The notes beneath the pieces were generated by a model. It saw only the letters and a program-made list of their open reading frames with translations, did not search any database and was not told the origin of the DNA. From NCBI GenBank assembly GCA_028281845.1, contig JANQJD010000013.1, forward strand, positions 75,615 through 138,222: a DNA stretch of 62,608 nucleotides. Reading direction: 5' to 3'. This stretch comes from Rhodospirillales bacterium. GTDB lineage: Bacteria; Pseudomonadota; Alphaproteobacteria; Rhodospirillales; Rhodospirillaceae. This document shows, in pieces, positions 57,789-62,608 of this stretch. The translations under genes were made by a program, and so were the position numbers. Each line of letters opens with the position of its first letter. The first letter of the stretch is position 1.

Positions 57789-58904
57789 TCAATGCTGTAA
57801 TCTCTGTGCCGATTGACGGATCCACCCTCCGCCCAGAAGCCTATCTCCTTGATAGAAGACGCATGCCTGGCCGGGTGCTGCCCCGGCAAAGGGCGTGGAT
57901 AGTTCAACATTTGCTAAACTATTGTTGTACCCATACACTTTTGCCAGGAGCGGTTGATGCATGGATCGTAGCTGGACTTCAACACTTATGCCGGCTGCCG
58001 GAGGGCGGGTTCCCGGACCAAGCCAATTAATCTCCCCCACAGTCAGCCTGTCCTGGAAGAGGACAGCACGGGGTCCGACGATGACTCGTCGCGTACTGGA
58101 CTCGAGACGCACCACATATAAGGGTTCTTGTTCTCCACCAATGCCAAGACCATGCCGTTGGCTGACTGTATAATGTACGATTCCAGCGTGCCTTCCGAGA
58201 AAGCGGCCATCGACGTGCACAATATCTCCGGGTTGCACTAATTCTGGGAAAAAATTTTTTATCACACTACTGTAACTAGTATTACCTGCAAAACATATGT
58301 CCTGACTATCCTTCTTATCAGCAACTGGTAGTCCAAAACGACGGGCATGGGCACGAGTTTCGGCTTTACTTGCAAGAGTTCCAAGTGGAAAGTGTAAAAA
58401 ACTCAGTTGAGCACGGGGTGTCGCGAAAAGAAAATAGCTCTGATCTCGTCGTGAGTCCCGACTACGCCACAGTTCTGGACCATCGGGGCCATCCTCTAAA
58501 CGAGCATAGTGTCCCGTGGCAAGGAACTCGGCGTCTAACAGACGGGCGACGGCGAGCAGATCACGAAACTTCACTGTTTTGTTACAGAAAATGCAAGGTA
58601 CAGGTGTTTCCCCTTGGCCATAGGATTTCGCGAAAGGGACCACGACATTTTTGAAAAACTGGTGTTTGTAATCAAACACGTAATGAGGGATTCCTATCTT
58701 GGCCGCTACCCGACGCGCATCAGCGACATCCTGGCCAGTGGCACAACAGGAATACCTGTCTATGCCAGGATTGGCCGCTCCACCAAGCTGTAGTGTGATA
58801 CCAATGACCTGAAGACCTTCTTCCTCAAGGAGTGCTGCAGTGACGGCACTGTCCACACCGCCAGACATAGCCACCGCTATACGAGTTTTGCGTGTAATTC
58901 TCAT
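57789..58904 (-). CDS. mnmA: tRNA-specific 2-thiouridylase
   Basis: Adds sulfur to U34 of Glu, Gln and Lys tRNAs. 371 aa. ATP motif AVAMSGGVDSAVTAALLEEE at residues 12-31, the first catalytic Cys in PVPCIFCNKTVKF, the ATGHYAR tRNA-binding stretch, and the second Cys in SQDICFAGNTSYSS. The C-terminal beta domain is complete (GQACVFYQGDRLLGGGWI). It lies between the smt genes and gatB, convergent with smtB, and is not in an operon I can see. Confidence 0.95.
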   Translation of the reverse strand: MRITRKTRIAVAMSGGVDSAVTAALLEEEGLQVIGITLQLGGAANPGIDRYSCCATGQDVADARRVAAKIGIPHYVFDYKHQFFKNVVVPFAKSYGQGETPVPCIFCNKTVKFRDLLAVARLLDAEFLATGHYARLEDGPDGPELWRSRDSRRDQSYFLFATPRAQLSFLHFPLGTLASKAETRAHARRFGLPVADKKDSQDICFAGNTSYSSVIKNFFPELVQPGDIVHVDGRFLGRHAGIVHYTVSQRHGLGIGGEQEPLYVVRLESSTRRVIVGPRAVLFQDRLTVGEINWLGPGTRPPAAGISVEVQLRSMHQPLLAKVYGYNNSLANVELSTPFAGAAPGQACVFYQGDRLLGGGWIRQSAQRLQH

Positions 58905-58960
58905 TAAATTCTTTACGCTTTCTCTCTACAACAATTCTGATCACACAGTGTACGCATTCA

Positions 58961-60433
58961 TTACACACTTGAAAGTGTAGATCCTGCTAATTTTTTCTTT
59001 ATTAATGTGCTGAGTTTTTCTGGATTTGCCTTTCCGTCTGTGGCCTTCATAACCTGTCCGATAAACCAGCCAAGAATCCTCACCTGTCCACCCCGATACA
59101 AAGCTACTTTATCGGCATGTTGTCTCATAACCTCGTCAATAGCCCGTTCTATGACTTTTGAATCCGTCACCTGTTTGAGACCTTTCGCGGTGACAATTGC
59201 TGATGGCTCTTGACCAGTTTCCAGCATACTCTCGAATACACTCTTAGCAATGTGACTAGAAATGGTGCCATCTCCTATCAAGTCGATAAGCTGCCCTAGA
59301 TGGTCGGCTGAAATGGGACTGTCGCTGATTTCCCGTCCGCTTCTATGAAGAGCGCCGAACAAACTTGTCATTACCCAATTCGCTACGATTTTGGGGTCTC
59401 TGCCTTTAGCGACGGTTTCATAATATTCTGCAGTTTCTCGATCCTCTACCAAAATCCCGGCTGCATACGCAGGCAAACCATAGATATTCATGAAGCGAGA
59501 CTTTTTTTGATCTGGCAGTTCAGGGAGATTAGTACGAATGTCCTCAATGAATGTTTCATCCAGCATTAGAGGTACTAAATCTGGATCTTGAAAGTATCGA
59601 TAATCATGTACCATTTCTTTTGATCGCATAGGTAATGTTTTCCCAGAGCTAGAATCAAAAAAACGTGTCTCCTGTTCAATGCTACCACCAGACTCATAAA
59701 CTCTGACATGGCGGTGAGCTTCATACTCAATAGCCTGGACCACAAAGCGCACAGAGTTGATATTTTTGATTTCGCAGCGTGTGCGAAAGTCCTCGTCTGG
59801 CCGTCGCACAGAAACATTGACGTCACAACGTAGCGAACCTTCCTGCATATTGCCGTCACAGCTGCCAAGATAGCGCAAGATTGATCTGAGCTTACGCACA
59901 TAAGCAGCCGCTTCCTCTGAACTGTGCATGTCTGGTTGCGAGACGATTTCCATCAGTGCGACCCCTGCTCTGTTGAGATCAATGAAAGACCGAGTGGGAT
60001 GTCTGTCGTGCAAGGACTTGCCGGCATCCTGCTCGAGATGCAAGCGCTCAATGCGAATTGTACGACTCGTCCCGTCAGAAAGATCAATGGCTACAAGCCC
60101 AGGGCCTACAATCGGCAATTCGTGCTGGCTAATCTGATAACCAGCTGGCAGATCCGCGTAAAAATAATTCTTACGTGCAAACACAGAATACTTGTTTATG
60201 TGGGCGTTGAGTCCCAGACCCGTCCGCACCGCCTGCTCGATACACTTAGCATTAACGACTGGCAGCATCCCTGGGAATGCCGCATCAAACAATGCAACCT
60301 GTGTATTCGGCGCACCGCCAAAAAATGTCGCGGCGCCAGAGAAAAGTTTTGCCATAGATATAATCTGTGCGTGGATTTCTAATCCTATTACTATTTCCCA
60401 TAATCCCGTTTGTCCTTCAATCCAATGACTCAT
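58961..60433 (-). CDS. gatB: Asp-tRNA(Asn)/Glu-tRNA(Gln) amidotransferase subunit B
   Basis: With GatA and GatC makes Gln-tRNA (and often Asn-tRNA) from mischarged tRNAs, the usual route in alphaproteobacteria. 490 aa. [66 protein letters not shown] and [13 protein letters not shown] are hallmark motifs. The C-terminal YqeY-like tail runs to the end ([16 protein letters not shown]). It is 18 bases after gatA. Confidence 0.97.
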   Translation of the reverse strand: MSHWIEGQTGLWEIVIGLEIHAQIISMAKLFSGAATFFGGAPNTQVALFDAAFPGMLPVVNAKCIEQAVRTGLGLNAHINKYSVFARKNYFYADLPAGYQISQHELPIVGPGLVAIDLSDGTSRTIRIERLHLEQDAGKSLHDRHPTRSFIDLNRAGVALMEIVSQPDMHSSEEAAAYVRKLRSILRYLGSCDGNMQEGSLRCDVNVSVRRPDEDFRTRCEIKNINSVRFVVQAIEYEAHRHVRVYESGGSIEQETRFFDSSSGKTLPMRSKEMVHDYRYFQDPDLVPLMLDETFIEDIRTNLPELPDQKKSRFMNIYGLPAYAAGILVEDRETAEYYETVAKGRDPKIVANWVMTSLFGALHRSGREISDSPISADHLGQLIDLIGDGTISSHIAKSVFESMLETGQEPSAIVTAKGLKQVTDSKVIERAIDEVMRQHADKVALYRGGQVRILGWFIGQVMKATDGKANPEKLSTLIKKKLAGSTLSSV

Positions 60434-60451
60434 AGCCGTAGAACCATAACC

Positions 60452-61936
60452 TTAATTGGCCACAGCGAGCGACGGACGTTGAGTGAAACAGGCAGCCGTT
60501 TCCAGTACCCCCCCCACCTTTAGCACAGTTTGTTCTTCAAACGGTCTTCCAATAATTTGCAACCCCAATGGCAGGCCTTCAGGAGAGAGTCCCGCAGGCA
60601 CACTCAAACCCGGTAAACCAGCAAGCGATATGGGTACGGTGAAGATATCATTCAAATACATAGTAATAGGATCGTCCATTTGCTCTCCCATAGCGAAAGC
60701 TGGCGTAGGTGTTGTGGGCGTTAAGATGACGTCTACAGTTTTAAAGGCCTGCTGAAAATCACGGATGATGAGTGTGCGCACTTTCTGTGCCTTAAGGTAA
60801 TAGGCATCGTAATAGCCTGCCGATAGCACATAGGTGCCTATGAGAACACGGCGCTGCACCTCTTGGCCAAATCCAGCAGCACGTGTTTGCATATACATCT
60901 CGTTAAGAGAACTATTTCCTGCCTTTCGCAATCCATATCGGACTCCGTCGTAACGGGCAAGATTCGAAGAGGCTTCCGCTGGGGCAATGATATAATAAGT
61001 AGCAAGGGCATACTGTGTATGCGGCAAGCTAATCTCCATTGGCTCAGCCCCAGCAGCCTTGAGCCAACTGATGCCCTTGTCCCATAACGCAATTACTTCA
61101 GGTGCAAGGCCATCGGGGCGATACTCACAGGGAACACCGACTTTCAAACCGTGTATCTCGCCAGTGAGAGCCCCCTCGAAATCCGGAACAGGAACCTGTG
61201 CTGATGTAGAATCCTTTGAATCATAACCACTCATAGCCCCTAGCATCAGAGCAGAATCTCGTATTGTACGAGTCATTGGTCCCGCCTGGTCCAGAGAACT
61301 TGCAAAGGCTATGAGACCCCAACGAGAACAACGACCATAAGTTGGTTTTAGTCCAACAATACCACAAAAAGACGATGGTTGACGAATAGAACCACCTGTG
61401 TCAGTACCAACGGCCGCTAAACATAATCGTGCTGCCACAGCAGCCGCCGAGCCACCGGAGGAACCACCTGGGACTAGCTTTATCTCCGGCGCACCGTGAC
61501 GCTGCCATGGGTTGAGGACGTTGCCATAATAGCTTGTCATATTAGACGAGCCCATGGCAAATTCATCCATGTTAGTCTTGCCAAGGGTCACGGCACCAGC
61601 CGCCCTGAGTCGTGCAGAAACAGTTGCCTCGTAAGGCGGACGGAAGCCGTCTAGAATGTGTGAGGCTGCCGTTGTCAGTAAACCTTCTGTACAGAAGATG
61701 TCCTTGATAGCAATCGGCAGGCCTTCCATCGTTCCTACCTGACCAGCACGACGACGCCTATCAGAAGCTTTTGCCTGAGCTATGGCTATCTCCGGTGTTT
61801 CAGTAATAAAGGCGTTGAGAAAACGCCTTCGCTCTATCGCTCGTAGATGAGCCTCTGTCAATTCAACAGACGTAAAATCGCCACGATTCAAGCCAGTTCT
61901 TGCATCAGCAAGGGAAAGATCGACCAGTGCTGTCAT
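60452..61936 (-). CDS. gatA: Asp-tRNA(Asn)/Glu-tRNA(Gln) amidotransferase subunit A
   Basis: Amidase subunit that releases ammonia from glutamine. 494 aa. The Lys/Ser catalytic triad is in [14 protein letters not shown] (Lys) and [15 protein letters not shown], with the nucleophile Ser in [16 protein letters not shown]. It abuts gatC with no gap (TAG then ATG). The middle gene of gatC-gatA-gatB. Confidence 0.97.
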   Translation of the reverse strand: MTALVDLSLADARTGLNRGDFTSVELTEAHLRAIERRRFLNAFITETPEIAIAQAKASDRRRRAGQVGTMEGLPIAIKDIFCTEGLLTTAASHILDGFRPPYEATVSARLRAAGAVTLGKTNMDEFAMGSSNMTSYYGNVLNPWQRHGAPEIKLVPGGSSGGSAAAVAARLCLAAVGTDTGGSIRQPSSFCGIVGLKPTYGRCSRWGLIAFASSLDQAGPMTRTIRDSALMLGAMSGYDSKDSTSAQVPVPDFEGALTGEIHGLKVGVPCEYRPDGLAPEVIALWDKGISWLKAAGAEPMEISLPHTQYALATYYIIAPAEASSNLARYDGVRYGLRKAGNSSLNEMYMQTRAAGFGQEVQRRVLIGTYVLSAGYYDAYYLKAQKVRTLIIRDFQQAFKTVDVILTPTTPTPAFAMGEQMDDPITMYLNDIFTVPISLAGLPGLSVPAGLSPEGLPLGLQIIGRPFEEQTVLKVGGVLETAACFTQRPSLAVAN

Positions 61937-62224
61937 CTAATTCACAACCTTTGGTACTAGAAAAAATCCTTTAGCTGATTCTGGCGCGTTTGTAAGCACT
62001 GTTTCAGCGTAACCACCATCATTAATAGCGTCTTCACGCCAATACGATTGTACAAAATTTATACATGGCATAGGTTCAACATTAGTTGTGTCAACTGATT
62101 GCAATTTTTCTGTCCACTGCAGGATGGCTGAGAGTTCCTCTATAAGAGGCTCAATGGCTTCCTCTGAAAGATCAAGACGAGCCAGAAAAGCAATCGCACG
62201 GACAGTAGATTTATTTAAAGACAT
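61937..62224 (-). CDS. gatC: Asp-tRNA(Asn)/Glu-tRNA(Gln) amidotransferase subunit C
   Basis: Small stabilising subunit of the amidotransferase. ATG 62224 gives MSLNKSTVRAIAFLARLDLS (95 aa), the family start and length; AGGAGA lies 11 bases upstream. The frame is open to 62323, adding 33 residues with no family match. Features are ELSAILQWTEKLQSVDT and VEPMPC. First gene of gatCAB, divergent from ruvX, as is standard in alphaproteobacteria. Confidence 0.94.
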   Translation of the reverse strand: MSLNKSTVRAIAFLARLDLSEEAIEPLIEELSAILQWTEKLQSVDTTNVEPMPCINFVQSYWREDAINDGGYAETVLTNAPESAKGFFLVPKVVN

Positions 62225-62356
62225 GAATGATTCGTTCTCCTTTGAAAATAGACACGACACACAGGAAGTCCCTTTTGACAAGCCGTTCTGCAGAGCGCTC
62301 CCTAGCAGAGAAGTGGATGGCAAGAGAATCGAAACTGCACGTACTTACTACCCCAT

Positions 62357-62608
62357 ATGATAATCTGCAACCCATCACGGCTTGATCTCCTACTAAAACA
62401 AGGCCAACGCTTGCTTGGCTTAGATTTAGGCCGTAAGACTCTCGGAATCGCACTCTCTGACGTATCGCTGAAAGTGGCAACACCATTTGCTGTGATGAGG
62501 CGGCGTAACATAGAAGAAGACATCCGTGCCATCGTGCAAATCATTCATACACAGGACGTTGGGGGGCTTGTCGTTGGCTTACCACTGCAAATGAATGGCA
62601 TGGAAGGC
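62357..62608 (+). CDS. ruvX: Putative Holliday junction resolvase RuvX (5' part)
   Basis: YqgF-family nuclease proposed to act in pre-16S rRNA processing or recombination. It runs off the right edge; 84 codons are present. RLLGLDLGRKTLGIALSDVS is the RNase H-like active-site strand, and GGLVVGLPLQMNGMEG is the second conserved motif. The family is about 140-160 residues. ATG 62357 is ten or so residues ahead of the usual start. It is divergent from gatC over about 130 bases. Confidence 0.93.
   Translation, partial: MIICNPSRLDLLLKQGQRLLGLDLGRKTLGIALSDVSLKVATPFAVMRRRNIEEDIRAIVQIIHTQDVGGLVVGLPLQMNGMEG

Noticed and set aside
1..62608. CRISPR arrays, prophage genes or insertion sequences
   Set aside because: No regularly spaced repeats, transposase, integrase or phage structural genes were seen; the tandem duplications are too short and too few per site.

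Overview
This window reads as chromosomal DNA of an autotrophic alphaproteobacterium, most like Rhodospirillales. The evidence is gene order: nusA-ylxR-infB-rbfA with rimP, trmB and metK upstream; TPR protein-BamB-like protein-der; glmM-thiD; maoC-ribF; sdhCDAB; and ruvX divergent from gatCAB. Other support is a double-domain cold-shock protein, the aerobic (CobN-type) cobalamin route and adrenodoxin-type ferredoxin. Several usual neighbours are missing (lnt before metK, truB-rpsO after rbfA, ileS-lspA after ribF, xseB before ispA, tlyA after dxs). Spacers hold no recognisable genes and many short tandem duplications. Together these suggest a reduced, probably symbiont-like genome. Form IA RuBisCO plus 3-hydroxypropionate bi-cycle genes recalls the chemosynthetic flatworm symbiont Candidatus Riegeria, but that identification is from memory and inferred, not shown.

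Layout. 1-3.2 kb: 5' part of cobN (minus). 3.5-10.7 kb: ispH, a Nudix hydrolase, a TPR-like membrane protein, a BamB-like lipoprotein, der, and a phosphoenolpyruvate mutase-nucleotidyltransferase fusion. 10.8-18.9 kb: tRNA-Ser, then the minus-strand translation operon metK-trmB-rimP-nusA-ylxR-infB-rbfA. 19.7-23.1 kb: maoC-ribF convergent with rbcL-rbcS (form IA). 23.3-28.3 kb: glmM, thiD, tRNA-Val, pepA, fmt. 28.4-38.1 kb: a sulfurtransferase, GTP-type PEP carboxykinase, ispA, dxs, thioredoxin, def, a YdcH-type protein and a phosphofructokinase with a mixed donor signature. 38.1-41.8 kb: a 1.7-kb gene-poor stretch, a cold-shock protein, tRNA-Asp and a 2Fe-2S ferredoxin. 41.8-51.4 kb: sdhCDAB, a crotonase, a small membrane protein, a glutathione S-transferase, cobW, cobM and pgi. 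51.5-57.6 kb: mct-meh-mch divergent from smtA-smtB. 57.8-62.6 kb: mnmA, gatCAB and the start of ruvX.

How the genes work together. RuBisCO feeds central carbon metabolism. Phosphofructokinase, glucose-6-phosphate isomerase and PEP carboxykinase serve sugar-phosphate interconversion, gluconeogenesis or anaplerosis. The mct-meh-mch and smtAB genes supply all second-cycle steps of the 3-hydroxypropionate bi-cycle except malyl-/citramalyl-CoA lyase, which is not in the window. In that scheme glyoxylate plus propionyl-CoA become pyruvate plus acetyl-CoA, and succinyl-CoA activates malate. Succinate dehydrogenase would take the succinate that SmtAB releases. Cobalamin synthesis genes fit a need for B12-dependent methylmalonyl-CoA mutase in the same carbon network, though that enzyme is not seen here. 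The PEP mutase fusion diverts phosphoenolpyruvate into a phosphonate, probably a nucleotide-activated phosphonate headgroup. The most interesting region is 51.5-57.6 kb combined with RuBisCO in the same genome.
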